Source of the DNA: Verrucomicrobiota bacterium
GTDB taxonomy: Bacteria > Verrucomicrobiota > Verrucomicrobiia > Limisphaerales > UBA11320
Direction of reading: 5' to 3'
Length of the DNA stretch: 64,000 nt
Assembly (NCBI GenBank): GCA_016199985.1
Contig: JACQFQ010000058.1
Coordinates: forward strand, 30,458-94,457
A program made the translations under genes and the position numbers. Shown in pieces: positions 1 to 9,500 of this stretch. The notes under the pieces are model-generated. The model made no database searches, was not told the DNA's origin, and saw nothing but the letters and a program-made list of their open reading frames with translations. Position 1 is the first letter of the stretch; each line of letters begins with the position of its first letter.

Positions 1-983
1 AGCCTGCCTGTCGTCCACTCGACGCACTTGAGGGCGCACTCCGGTCCGGCGTTGCCATCCACGCCGTACAGGTTGCCGTCGATCAGCACGGGCGAGCTGA
101 ACTGGCTGCGCAAAAGTTTGTTCTCCCACACAACTGTGGCCGTCGCGTCGGTGAGACGCAGCAGAGCTCCGGCATGGTTGTAACCCGAGGATACGAACAC
201 CAGATCGCCTTGAATCACCGGGTCGGCGGCGTTGATGTCGTATTCTGTTTTCCAGGGGTGGCTCCAGAGACGGCGTCCGCTGAGGACCTCTACGCCCACG
301 ATCTGGGCGTGCGTTGCCAGGGCGACGCAATGTTTTCCCTGGCGATCGAAGGGGGTCGCCGAGGAATAGCCCGACGGGCCTTTTCCGTTCGTCCAGCGTG
401 TCCTGCCGGAATCCTTCTCGAGGGCGGTGGCGGCGTCCCCGACGTTCACGATGAGGAGATCGCCGTCGACGAGCGGCGATCCCGCGAATCCCCATTCCGG
501 AATTTCCGCGCCGAGTTCCTTGGCCAGATTCCTTTGCCAGATCACCGTTCCATCCGAGGCGTTCAGGGCAAACAGATGTCCCTTGCGGCTGAGCGAAAAG
601 ACGCGCGCGCCATCGACCGTTGGCGTGGCGCTGGTTCCGCCGTCGTAGTAACGGGGATCCAGGAGACAGTCGTAGGTGTGCTTCCAGAACTGCCTTCCGG
701 TGGCCGCGTCGAAACAGAACACCGAATCCTGGTTGTTGTGGTTGCCCATGGTGAAGGCGCGTCCCGCGCTGACGCTGAAGGAGGAAAACCCAATGCCCAC
801 TTTCGCGGACCAAACGCGACGCGGCCCCTCCGGCGGCCACTGCGCCTTCCATCCCGTCTCAGAGGAGATCCCGTTCGCGCTCGGCCCTCGCCAGCGGGGC
901 CAATCCTCGGCTTTGGAGCGTGAGAGGATCAGGAGGTTGGGCACCAACAGGCTCAGGATCAGGGGTCGGAGCATCGCGCGCAT
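1..983 (-). CDS. PQQ-like beta-propeller protein, C-terminus cut by window edge
   Basis: Exported beta-propeller of the PQQ-binding-like (BamB/quinoprotein) type, probably periplasmic or surface exposed. The frame is open on the minus strand from an ATG at 983 to the left edge, so about 327 residues are visible and the C-terminus is missing. The N-terminus is a signal peptide (MRAMLRPLILSLLVPNLLIL) followed by the EDWPRWRGPSANG motif that typically opens these proteins in Verrucomicrobiota and Planctomycetota. Blade-type repeats follow, such as ATGRQFWKHTYD, DGTVIWQRNL and LSGRRLWSHPW. A GTG at 992 is an alternative start. It is the last visible member of a minus-strand group with the pseudopilin gene 61 bases upstream. 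A second propeller of the same class lies at 33729-35030. The substrate is unknown. Confidence 0.88.
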   Translation of the reverse strand, partial: MRAMLRPLILSLLVPNLLILSRSKAEDWPRWRGPSANGISSETGWKAQWPPEGPRRVWSAKVGIGFSSFSVSAGRAFTMGNHNNQDSVFCFDAATGRQFWKHTYDCLLDPRYYDGGTSATPTVDGARVFSLSRKGHLFALNASDGTVIWQRNLAKELGAEIPEWGFAGSPLVDGDLLIVNVGDAATALEKDSGRTRWTNGKGPSGYSSATPFDRQGKHCVALATHAQIVGVEVLSGRRLWSHPWKTEYDINAADPVIQGDLVFVSSGYNHAGALLRLTDATATVVWENKLLRSQFSSPVLIDGNLYGVDGNAGPECALKCVEWTTGR

Positions 984-1044
984 GAGGAGCACTCTCGCCA
1001 CGGAAGAAGCGAGTGTCAACCCGGGCAGGCGCGAGCAGGCCCTG

Positions 1045-1896
1045 CTACGGCTCGCGATCCGCCGCCTCCAGGACGTCCATGATCTTGCCGAAGGCGCCGT
1101 GAAGATCGGCGTAGTCGCTGAGATCCACCGTGAACCGCCCATCCGAGTTGGCCCGCGAGCCCACATGTCCATCCGCGAAGAGGATGTTCGCCTGACGAAG
1201 CCGATGATGCGTGCGCGGCTTGATATTGAAGGATTCGAGTCCGGGCGGACAGAGGAACAAGGTGTCGATGGCCAGCGCGCGGATCGGCTCGCCCGCCCGG
1301 TTCTTCCCGAGGTTGTCGAGTTCGATGTGGGTGGGCGCGTTTGTGGTTGTGGAGAAGAGGCTCGTGACCCCTCCATGCCGGTAGTAAAAGCTCCCCTGCG
1401 CCTGAGTCGTTCCCACCTTGCTCAATTCGGCGTCAGCGTCCACGGGTTGGTCGCTGCCAGGACAAAACAGGACCTTCGGAGTGCTGGACAGATACTCTTT
1501 CAAGAGCAGTCCCAATCCGACCGGCGTCCCGCTGCGCAGCGAGAGCAGGCTCGTGGGAACGCCGGTGTTTGGGTAGAAGCTCGCCGGACTGGTGAACGCA
1601 GGAGCGATGGGGCCGTAGGGAATCTGTCCTCCGTTGTCGCTCGCGTATCCCTGGATCGCGATCCCCACCTGCCGCAGGTTCGAAAGGCAGACCGCGCTGC
1701 GTCCCTTTTCCCGGGCGGAGCCCAGGGAGGGAAGGACCAGGGCCGCCAGGAGAGACAGGATCGCGATCACGACCAGGAGCTCGATCAGAGTAAACGCCCG
1801 GCGCGCTTCCGGGCAAAGCCGCGCCGACGACTTGCCGCCGCGTCGTGTCGTCGGCAGGCCGCGGATCAGCGGGGCATTCGGAGGTTCCGTTTTCAA
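1045..1896 (-). CDS. Type II secretion/type IV pilin-like pseudopilin
   Basis: Pseudopilin-like protein of 283 residues. After a 33-residue basic leader comes the prepilin peptidase site and methylation helix (RRAFTLIELLVVIAILSLLA), with the conserved Glu at +5. The helix is followed by the SAREKGRSAVCLSNLRQVG segment usual in the large Verrucomicrobiota/Planctomycetota pseudopilin families, and the C-terminal part has an ILFADGHVGSR motif related to H-X9-DG, here with ten residues between His and DG. It should be processed at the inner membrane by a prepilin peptidase encoded elsewhere. Its ATG overlaps the stop of the upstream gene by 4 bases (1893-1896), so the two are probably translationally coupled. 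Its precise role (minor pilin, secretion or surface filament) cannot be read from sequence. Confidence 0.93.
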   Translation of the reverse strand: MKTEPPNAPLIRGLPTTRRGGKSSARLCPEARRAFTLIELLVVIAILSLLAALVLPSLGSAREKGRSAVCLSNLRQVGIAIQGYASDNGGQIPYGPIAPAFTSPASFYPNTGVPTSLLSLRSGTPVGLGLLLKEYLSSTPKVLFCPGSDQPVDADAELSKVGTTQAQGSFYYRHGGVTSLFSTTTNAPTHIELDNLGKNRAGEPIRALAIDTLFLCPPGLESFNIKPRTHHRLRQANILFADGHVGSRANSDGRFTVDLSDYADLHGAFGKIMDVLEAADREP

Positions 1897-2867
1897 GGCG
1901 CAATCGCAGGAGTGGCCACGAGCGAGAAGTAAGCGTGAGAATGGCCCCGGATGTCAATCAGGGTGGAGAGCTCCTCTCCGGTCCCGGGGATCGGGGCGCC
2001 TTCATTAACCCAGTCGCCGAGCTCTGCGCCCCGCCTCACCTGATAGAGGAGGCCCTGCTCCGACGCCCAGGAGAGGCGCAGCTCCGAGGTCGAAGGTCCA
2101 GGGCTCAGGGTCAGGGAGAGGCTTGAGATTTCCTCAAGTCGAAGATTGTCCAAGTCCCAATACCCGCCCTGCGCGTCCGGGCTGACCGTCGACAGCATGC
2201 GCACACCGATGTGCCGGCCCGCCCACGGATCCTCCGGGCGCACCTTCGTCAAGAGCAGCGAGCTGTCGACGAGGTGTGTGTTGTTGGGAAACCGCTCGCG
2301 AGTGTTCGTGACCGTCTCTTGTTGAATCACCACGGGCAGACCGTTGGGGTCGCGATAGTAGAACGCCAACTCCAGCGTGACCCCTTCGGCCATCCTGCCG
2401 CCTCCGCCGATCACCCCGATCGTTAGGCGATAGGATTTGCCCGGCGAGTAGGTCGCGCTGAATTCGTGGGCTGGCTGGGGATGGCCCGCGTCCGTCGCGT
2501 CGAAGTCCTGAAAGAGCGCCACGCCGGGCACCGCAAACATCCATGCCGCCTGATCACCGTCGCAATTGTCGATGCGATCCACGGCGCCGACCGCGGGATT
2601 CTTGAAAAGGCCTGTGAGTTGATCCCAAAGGAACCCGCCGGTTTCATCGTAATCTTCCGGCTTCGCCGACTTCCGCCATGAGTTCATCCCCGGACTCACA
2701 AACAATGTGGAGGGCGATTCGAAGGATCCGTTGGGAACCGGAAGAATCGCGGCGCGCAGGATCGGGGAATGGCCCGCGACGAAGACACACCACGCGATCG
2801 CTGAGCCGGCGACAAAGCGGCGCCAGAGGGCGCCGCTTTGTCGTCCGAGTGCAGGTTGCTTACCCAT
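1893..2867 (-). CDS. Exported protein paralogous to the adjacent PEP-CTERM protein
   Basis: Exported protein of 324 residues with a signal sequence (SAIAWCVFVAGHSPILRAA). The mature part opens with LPVPNGSFESP and runs in parallel with the neighbour at 2895-3725: both share a Trp-x2-Ser segment, GG-x3-WDQL-x-G-x-F-x-NP, an N-x-DG-x-QAA segment and a late GYWDLDN/GYWDVDN-LRL motif. It is therefore a tandem paralogue, but it has no PEP-CTERM tail. It ends instead in a 65-residue beta-rich region of the type (LRLSWASEQGLLYQV) often found at the ends of Verrucomicrobiota surface proteins. It lies 27 bases after its paralogue and overlaps the pseudopilin gene by 4 bases. The fold is probably a lectin-like beta sandwich, which is inference only. 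Confidence 0.85.
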   Translation of the reverse strand: MGKQPALGRQSGALWRRFVAGSAIAWCVFVAGHSPILRAAILPVPNGSFESPSTLFVSPGMNSWRKSAKPEDYDETGGFLWDQLTGLFKNPAVGAVDRIDNCDGDQAAWMFAVPGVALFQDFDATDAGHPQPAHEFSATYSPGKSYRLTIGVIGGGGRMAEGVTLELAFYYRDPNGLPVVIQQETVTNTRERFPNNTHLVDSSLLLTKVRPEDPWAGRHIGVRMLSTVSPDAQGGYWDLDNLRLEEISSLSLTLSPGPSTSELRLSWASEQGLLYQVRRGAELGDWVNEGAPIPGTGEELSTLIDIRGHSHAYFSLVATPAIAP

Positions 2868-2894
2868 CCTGAGGGGCTTTTGCGCGATACAGGA

Positions 2895-3725
2895 TCAGCC
2901 GCGTCGACGCGAGCCGCGGTACGCGGCGAGGAGTCCGCCTGCTCCCAGGGCGGCGAGGGCTGCCATCGTCGGCTCCGGCACGGCCGCGAGACGCACATTG
3001 TCGACGTCCCAGTAGCCCGCGCCACGGCCAGAGGTGGAGAGCAGTTGGATTCCGATCTCCTTCCCGGCCCAAGGGTCGCTGGCTTGGACCTCGCCCACGT
3101 CCACAGTGAAGTCGTTGAGATGGGTCACGTTGGGGAAGTCCTTCTTATTGAAAGTCACCGGCGTGAAGGCGACTCCCTGGGGATTGTTGCCGTTGTCGAG
3201 ATAGGTGAGCTCAATGAGGAAGCTGTCGCCTTCTTCAATGTTCCCGCCTCCGAGGATTCCCACGGTCAGGTGGTAGCTCTGGCCTACGATGAATGTGGCC
3301 CCGAGGGAGCTCTGCCCAAGGCCGACTTGGGGCAGGCCGAAAAGATAGGCGGCCTGGTTGCCGTCCATGTTGCCGATGTGCTTCGCCTCGCCGACGACGG
3401 GGTTGGGGAAAACGCCAGAGAGTTGATCCCAGGTGATGCCCCCGGTGGCGGCGGGGTCGAACCAGACGGGTTGCGGCGACTTCTGCCAGACATCCACCGG
3501 AGGGTAGGCTGGGGCGCCGGGCGGAACCGTCGGCGATTCAAAGGAACCGTTCGGCACCGGGACGCTCTGCGCCGTGAGAGCCAGGGGAGCTGTCATGCTC
3601 AAGGCGAGCAAACAGAGGGAGACGGCGCGCGATCCGAGGCGTGGGAGCGTCTGGGTCTGGACGCGGGAATGAGCTGGGGATCGATCGTGAGGAGTGCAAA
3701 GGGCTGTGAATGTTTTAGCGGTCAT
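2895..3725 (-). CDS. PEP-CTERM sorting domain protein
   Basis: Exported protein of 276 residues. It has an N-terminal signal region (SLCLLALSMTAPLALTAQS), a mature domain starting VPVPNGSFESP, and a C-terminal PEP-CTERM signal: VPEP, then a hydrophobic helix (MAALAALGAGGLLAA), then the basic end YRGSRRRG. Proteins with this tail are processed by an exosortase and usually released or displayed with exopolysaccharide, so the genome should encode EpsH/XrtA-type machinery elsewhere. The motif GYWDVDNVRLAAVPEP places the sorting signal directly after the conserved beta domain. It is the first gene of the minus-strand group. The function of the mature domain is unknown. Confidence 0.9.
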   Translation of the reverse strand: MTAKTFTALCTPHDRSPAHSRVQTQTLPRLGSRAVSLCLLALSMTAPLALTAQSVPVPNGSFESPTVPPGAPAYPPVDVWQKSPQPVWFDPAATGGITWDQLSGVFPNPVVGEAKHIGNMDGNQAAYLFGLPQVGLGQSSLGATFIVGQSYHLTVGILGGGNIEEGDSFLIELTYLDNGNNPQGVAFTPVTFNKKDFPNVTHLNDFTVDVGEVQASDPWAGKEIGIQLLSTSGRGAGYWDVDNVRLAAVPEPTMAALAALGAGGLLAAYRGSRRRG

Positions 3726-4024
3726 ACGGCATGTTGATGGTTACGTCGATGGCCACCGCCAATTCGCGCGGCGCCACAACTGCGGATTCTATGCGGAGGC
3801 CGGCGGACGCAATCAAGTCGATTCCCTGCCTTATCGCAAGGACACGCGAGTCGCAATAGCAGTTGGACATCCACTCCCCTCACCACACCTCAGAACATTA
3901 CGTCAGCTATTACAGCGTCCCCCCTTCCTTCAGCGGGTCCCTTTTTAAAGAATGTCGACAGCCGTGGGTGAAATTGATAGTTGAACATTTCTTGGCTTAG
4001 CAGCATCCATTGGATGTGCAGTGC
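3726..4024. other. Divergent intergenic region, left border of metal island
   Basis: About 300 bases separate the minus-strand surface-protein group from the plus-strand metal-resistance genes and must hold promoters for both. I found no tRNA, inverted repeat or transposon end that would mark an integration site, and no copy of the GAGGGATT-N10-CGGCGTA element seen further into the island. No sigma-70 promoter stands out convincingly. Confidence 0.5.
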
Positions 4025-4402
4025 GTGAAAAGAGTTTTGATTGTCCTGCTGACTCTCTTGTGGGTGGCGGCAAGCAACCATTGCAGGCTGGAATCGATTC
4101 CCAGCTTGCAGTTCTTCGCGTGCAGCGATCATGCGCAGAACGACTCGCATCATGACACGAGCAATGACACGGACGGCTGCGCGTTCGAGACTCAACTTTA
4201 CAAGGCGGAGACCGCTCAAGTTTCACTTCCCGCGCCTGTCCTGCTATCCACTGCTTCCCTCGTTCCAAAGTGGGCCGATCTTTCCGCTCTCCGGTCTTCA
4301 ACTCCCATCCTGCCCGATGACGCTCCGATGGAGCTTTCCCGTGTCTGGCAATTCTCCTGTCGCGCGGCGCTCCCGCCTCGTGCTCCGTCCCTTCTCTCGT
4401 AA
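4025..4402 (+). CDS. Small exported Cys/His-containing protein upstream of CzcC-like gene
   Basis: Protein of 125 residues if read from the GTG at 4025 (VKRVLIVLLTLLWVAASNHC); a TTG at 4010 in the same frame would add five residues. An N-terminal hydrophobic segment suggests export or a membrane anchor. It is followed by a cluster of possible metal ligands: NHC, then FFACSDH, then DSHHD and a further Cys. The remainder is low-complexity and Pro/Ser rich. It is the first gene of the CzcCBA-like set, 115 bases before the TolC gene. A protein of the same length and layout sits at the same place before the second TolC gene (14676-15053). No named family is recognised; periplasmic metal binding is an inference. 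Confidence 0.65.
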   Translation: MKRVLIVLLTLLWVAASNHCRLESIPSLQFFACSDHAQNDSHHDTSNDTDGCAFETQLYKAETAQVSLPAPVLLSTASLVPKWADLSALRSSTPILPDDAPMELSRVWQFSCRAALPPRAPSLLS

Positions 4403-4517
4403 GTAGTCCCGTTCGGGACCCCTCATCACGGACCCGGTGTGCCCGCCGCGCATCGCGGCAGTCATCCATCGTCGGTTTGAACACAGTTTGTCGGTCTGTC
4501 CGTTTGCCCATTTGCTT

Positions 4518-5828
4518 ATGAAGAATTGGAATCGTTGTCAGCTGGGTCTTTGTCTGCTGGCCGCGCTCACGCGCAGCGTGGTCGCGGCGGAGAAGGATTC
4601 GCCGCCTTCGCCCTCCACCAACGATGTCCCGGTCGCGCTCGAAGCGTTGGTCGCGGATGTCGTGGAGCACAATCCTGAACTCAACTTCTACCTCGCCGAA
4701 GTCGCCGCCGCGAAGGGCGAGCGTCGCACCGCCGGGACGCGGGCCAATCCCGAAGTCGCCACGACGTTCGGGCAGAAAAGCGCGCGCGGCGGCGGAATGT
4801 CCGCCGAGGGCGTCGCGTGGTCGGTCAGCGTGCAGCAGACCATTGAATGGCCGGGGCGCATCCCGTTGCGGAAGGCCATCGCCAACCAGCAGATTCAACT
4901 GGCCGACCTCGGCCTTGCGCAGTTCAAGACGGCGCTGGCTGCGCGCGCGCGCACGCTCGCTTACAATCTATTCGCCGCGCAGGAGAAGGCGGCGGCGGCG
5001 CACGAAGTGGCCGACCGTTTCCAGCAGTTGCGCGAAGTCCTCGTGCAACGCGACCCGGCGGGACTCACGCCGTTGCTTGAGACGCGCATCATCGAGGCGA
5101 CCGAACTCATCCTCAAACGCAAGTCGAGCGAGGCCACCCTGGTCACACAGGCGGCGATGCTCGAACTGAATCAACTGCGCGGCGTGCCGTGGACGCAGCC
5201 CGTGAGGATCCAGCCGACACCGCTGGTGTTCAGCGCCGCGCCAGAAATGCGCACGCTGCTTGGCGCGGCGCAGACGAACAACTTCGAGTTGCGGATGCGC
5301 GGCGTGGAGTTGGAGCAGCAGGGCTTCAAGGTGTCACTGGCGCAGAAGGACAAGTATCCGGCGTTTAAGGTCGGGCCGTATGTCTCTCAAGAGCGGGCGG
5401 GCGACCGTGAACAACAAATTGGCATCGGCATCTCGATGCCCATTCCACTTTGGAACAAGAACAAGGGCGGGGTCGAGACAGCCACGGCACGGCAGAAGCA
5501 GGCAGAGACTTCGCTCTACGTCACGCAGCGCGACATCGAGCGTCGCGTCGTGGAGCGGGCGCTCACGTATCAGGCCAAGCTCGGCGAGATGGCGAAGTGG
5601 CGGGCTGAATCCATCGAAGAATTTCGCAAGGCGGCGGAACTGGCTGACCGTCACTACCGCCTTGGCGCGGTGCCCATCGCCACGTACGTCGAGTTGCAGA
5701 AGCAGTATCTCGAAGCGGTCGAGGCTCTGCTCGACACCCAGCGCGAGGCGCTGGAAGCGGGTCAGGAAATCCAACGGCTCACCGGACTCGACTTCAACGC
5801 CGTGACCGTGAAGGAGGACGCGAAGTGA
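4518..5828 (+). CDS. TolC/CzcC-like outer-membrane efflux protein
   Basis: Outer-membrane channel of the first metal-export system (TolC/OEP family), 436 residues. The ATG at 4518 is chosen over an in-frame start at 4437 because it gives a clean signal peptide (MKNWNRCQLGLCLLAALTRS). The protein has the long alpha-helical, Ala/Gln/Glu-rich periplasmic repeats of the family (NPELNFYLAEVAAAKGERR, YQAKLGEMAKWRAESIEEF) and the characteristic late segment RLGAVPIATYVELQKQYLEA. It would connect the RND pump at 6591 and adaptor at 5825 to the outside. Its stop overlaps the adaptor start (GTGA at 5825-5828), so the two are translationally coupled. Confidence 0.92.
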   Translation: MKNWNRCQLGLCLLAALTRSVVAAEKDSPPSPSTNDVPVALEALVADVVEHNPELNFYLAEVAAAKGERRTAGTRANPEVATTFGQKSARGGGMSAEGVAWSVSVQQTIEWPGRIPLRKAIANQQIQLADLGLAQFKTALAARARTLAYNLFAAQEKAAAAHEVADRFQQLREVLVQRDPAGLTPLLETRIIEATELILKRKSSEATLVTQAAMLELNQLRGVPWTQPVRIQPTPLVFSAAPEMRTLLGAAQTNNFELRMRGVELEQQGFKVSLAQKDKYPAFKVGPYVSQERAGDREQQIGIGISMPIPLWNKNKGGVETATARQKQAETSLYVTQRDIERRVVERALTYQAKLGEMAKWRAESIEEFRKAAELADRHYRLGAVPIATYVELQKQYLEAVEALLDTQREALEAGQEIQRLTGLDFNAVTVKEDAK

Positions 5829-6583
5829 AGCTGCTTTCTCTACTCTCAACGCTCCCCCTCATCGTGGCGCTTGGCGTGGGCTGCGATTCAAAACCAGCCG
5901 GCAGCGCCGAGTCGGAAGGCGGCACGAACACCGTGGCCTTGTTCAAGGAAGGGAAAGGCGTCTGGTTCACGGACGAAACCAAAAAGCTCTTCGGAGTGGA
6001 AGTGGCCGAGGTCGGCGAGAAGCCGATGCGGCGGCGCGTGGAGAAGACGGCGCAAGTGTATCGCGCAGCCGACGATGGCGGCACGGCGAGCGGCATTGTG
6101 CGGCTCACGACCAATGAACTCGCCAGCCTGAGCGTCGGCCAGTCCCTGCGCCTCTCAGCAGGGCCGAACGACGCGTCACAGTTCAAGGGCAGGCTCGAGC
6201 GTCTGGACATTCAGACCTTGCCCTTATTCGGCGAGGTCGAGGCGTTGATCGAATTCACGGACCCCAACCATCGCTGTTCCGTCGGCGATTTTTTGACCGT
6301 TTCATTCGATGGGGAATCCAAGCCCGCGCTGGTCGTGCCGGAGTCGGCTCTGCTCACCGCCGCTGACGGCAGCTATGTTTACACCGTCAACGGAACGCGT
6401 TTGACCCGCGCCCGCGTCAAAGCGGGCGCAGCCGCCAACGGCCTCGTCGCCATCGAAGACGGGTTGTATGCAGGGGATTCCGTCGCCGCCAAAGGCGTCG
6501 AGAACCTCTGGCTCGTCGAACTGAGCGCGCTTAAGGGAGGGACGCCGTGCTGCCCCGCGCCGAAGAAAAACTCCGACAAATAG
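5825..6583 (+). CDS. Short periplasmic adaptor of CzcCBA-like efflux system
   Basis: Periplasmic adaptor (membrane fusion protein) of 252 residues, starting at a GTG inside the stop of the TolC gene. The N-terminus (LLSLLSTLPLIVALGVGC) looks like a lipoprotein signal with the Cys as lipid site. The region from about 130 to 235 matches the beta-barrel and membrane-proximal parts of CusB/CzcB adaptors (EALIEFTDPNHRCSVGDFL, ALVVPESALLTAADGSYVY, GLVAIEDGLYAGDSVAAKG). The helical hairpin and much of the lipoyl region are absent: it is roughly 150 residues shorter than typical CzcB/CusB proteins. It ends in CCPAPKKNSDK, a Cys pair that could bind metal. There is no frameshift or stop suggesting a broken gene; it appears to be a genuinely compact adaptor. 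Confidence 0.85.
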   Translation: MKLLSLLSTLPLIVALGVGCDSKPAGSAESEGGTNTVALFKEGKGVWFTDETKKLFGVEVAEVGEKPMRRRVEKTAQVYRAADDGGTASGIVRLTTNELASLSVGQSLRLSAGPNDASQFKGRLERLDIQTLPLFGEVEALIEFTDPNHRCSVGDFLTVSFDGESKPALVVPESALLTAADGSYVYTVNGTRLTRARVKAGAAANGLVAIEDGLYAGDSVAAKGVENLWLVELSALKGGTPCCPAPKKNSDK

Positions 6584-6590
6584 GCATTAC

Positions 6591-9500
6591 ATGGTCGCTC
6601 GCATTTTTGAATTCTCCCTCCGCCAGCGCGCGCTCGTGCTGATGGGAGTCGTGGCCCTCGCCGTCGCCGGCGCCTGGTCGGCGGCGCGGCTGCCCATCGA
6701 CGCCGTGCCGGACATCACCAATGTCCAGGTGCAAATCAACACCGCCGTCGCGGCCCTTGCGGCGGATGAAATCGAAAGGCAAATCACTTTCCCCATCGAG
6801 ACGGAGATGCAGGGGTTGCAAGGCTTGGTGGAGTTGCGCTCCATCTCGCGGTTCGGATTGTCGCAAGTCACGCTGGTCTTCGACGACCACGCCGACATCT
6901 ATCGGGCGCGGCAACTGGTGACGGAGCGGCTGCAAAACGTCATCGGTGAACTTCCGCGCGGCACGCAACCGAAGCTCGCGCCCATCACGACGGGCCTGGG
7001 CGAAGTCTTCTTCTACACGGTGGACTATGCGCCCACCGCGACGAACAAGCCGCCCACTCGCTACGAACAGTTGCTTGAACTGCGCCAGATTCAGGAATGG
7101 ATCATCAAGCCGATGCTCCGATCCGCGCCCGGCATCGCCGAAGTCAACACGTCCGGCGGCTACGTAAAGCAAATCGTCGTGCTGCCCAACCCGGACAAGA
7201 TGATGAGCGCGGGACTGTCGTTCGATGAACTGGCCGGTGTCGTCGGTGAGAACGTCGAAAACGCGGGCGGCGGCATTGTGCAGCGCGGCGGCGAGCAAAT
7301 CACCATTCGCTCCGCGGGCCGGGTGCGGACCACGGCGGAAATCGGCAACCTGCCGATCAAGTTTGGCGGGCGCGTCCTGCCCCTGCTCGTCAAAGACGTG
7401 GCGGAAGTCGGCGTTGGTTCCGCGTTCCGCGTCGGCGCGTCGACGATGAACGGCGAGGAAGCGGTCGTGTGCTGGGTGATGATGTTGAGCGGAGCCAACA
7501 GCCGAGTGGTCGCGCGGCAGGCGGGCGAGAAGCTGAAGGAGATTCAGAGGAAGCTGCCCGAAGGCATCGCCGTCCGCACGGTGTATGACCGCAGCGAACT
7601 CGTCAACCACACCATCGGCACGGTGGAGAAGAATCTGTTCGAGGGCGCGATCCTTGTTGCGGTGGTTTTGCTGGCGCTGATTGGCAACTGGCGGGCCGCG
7701 CTCATCGTCGCCGCCGCGATTCCCCTCTCCATGCTTTTCGCCCTCACCGGCATGGTGCGCTTCGGCATCTCCGGCAATCTGATGAGTCTCGGCGCGGTGG
7801 ACTTCGGCCTCATCGTTGATGGCGCGGTAGTCATCGTGGAGAACGTCGTGCGTCAACTCGGCCTGAAGCAGCACCAGCTCGGTCGCCGCCTCACCGTCGA
7901 GGAACGGCTGCACACGATTCGCTCGGCCAGTAATCAAGTCGGACGGCCGATGGTCTTCGCCGTCATCATCATCACCATTGTCTATGTGCCGATCCTCGCG
8001 CTCACTGGCATCGAAGGAAAGATGTTCAAGCCAATGGCGCTGACGGTCATCTTCGCGCTCATCGGTGCGCTGGTGCTTTCTTTGACGGTTGTGCCGGTGC
8101 TTTGTTACTTCTGCCTCGGCGGTTCCATCAAGGAAGGCGACAACTGGCTCGTGCGTGCGGCCAAAAGGATTTACGAGGCGATGTTGCAATGGGCGCTGGG
8201 GCATCGCTGGGTGGTGATGTTGGTCGCCGTCGCGCTGTTCGCAGTGTCGGTCTTCGAGTTCAGGCGTCTGGGCGCGGAGTTCGTGCCCCAACTGGATGAA
8301 GGCTCCACCGTGCTCATGCTCACCGGCCCGGCCAGCGTCGGCATTGACACGTCCCTCGCGCAGCAGAAGAAGGCCGAGGCCGCATTGATGAAGGAGTTCC
8401 CCGAAATCACCCACATCTACTCGCGCATCGGCACCGCCGAAGTGCAAACCGACCCGATGGGGCCGAACCTCTCGGACACGTTCATCTTCTTCGTGCCCCC
8501 GGAGAAGTGGCGCAAGGTGAATGGTCGCACCATTACGAAAGACGACCTGGCGGAAGCGATGAGCAAGACGATTCAGGCCAAGACACCCGGACTCAGCCCC
8601 GCCATCACGCAGCCGATTGAAATGCGCTTTAACGAACTGCTCGAAGGCGCGCGCGCCGACATTGCGGTAAGGGTTTTTGGACAAGACCTCGCTGTGCTGG
8701 AGAAGGCTCAGACTGACGCTTGCGCCGTGCTGGAAAGAATACCCGGCACCGGGGACGTGGAGTTCGATGCCTTCGGTAAAGCGCCCGTGCTTGAAATCAC
8801 CCTCAACCGCACGAACATGACGCGTTACAACGTCCACGCCAGCGAAGTGAACAAGATCGTGGTCGCAGCGCTCGGTGGGGCCAACGTCGGCACGCTTATC
8901 GAAGGCAACCGCCGCTTTGAGATTGTCGTGCGGATGCCCGAAGAACGCCGCGAGAAACTGGAGCTTCTCGACCGCCTCCCGCTGCGCACGAGTGACGGTG
9001 GGCTGATCCCACTCGGCAAAGTGGCCAACATTTCGATGACCGAAAGAGTCAGCACCATCAACCGCGAGGCGGGCCAGCGCCGCGCCGCCTTGCTCGTGAA
9101 CCTGCGCGGGCGCGATGTGCAAAGCTGGGTGAACGAAGCGCAGGCCAAACTCGCAGCCGAAGTAAAGCTGCCGGATGGCTACTATTTCGATTTCGGCGGG
9201 CAGTTCAAAAATCTGCAAGCGGCGCGGACGCGGCTGGCGATTGTCGTGCCGCTCGTGCTGGCGCTCATCTTCATCCTCATCTTCGCCGCGTTCGGAAGTT
9301 TGCGGCAGGCGTTCGTCATCTACTCAGGGATTCCGCTGGCGATGACAGGAGGCGTCTTCGCGCTCGTGACGCGTGAACTGCCGTTCAGCATTTCAGCAGG
9401 CGTCGGCTTCATTGCGCTCTCCGGCGTCGCCGTGCTCAATGGTGTCGTGCTCATCACTTACTTCAACCAGTTGCGGGAAGAAGGCCGCGCCGTGCTCGAC

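Noticed and set aside
6531..9218. Open frame of 895 codons on the minus strand opposite the CzcA-like pump
   Set aside because: Rich in His, Arg, Asp and Gln with no domain; it is the antisense of a GC-rich gene whose plus-strand product is an unmistakable RND pump.
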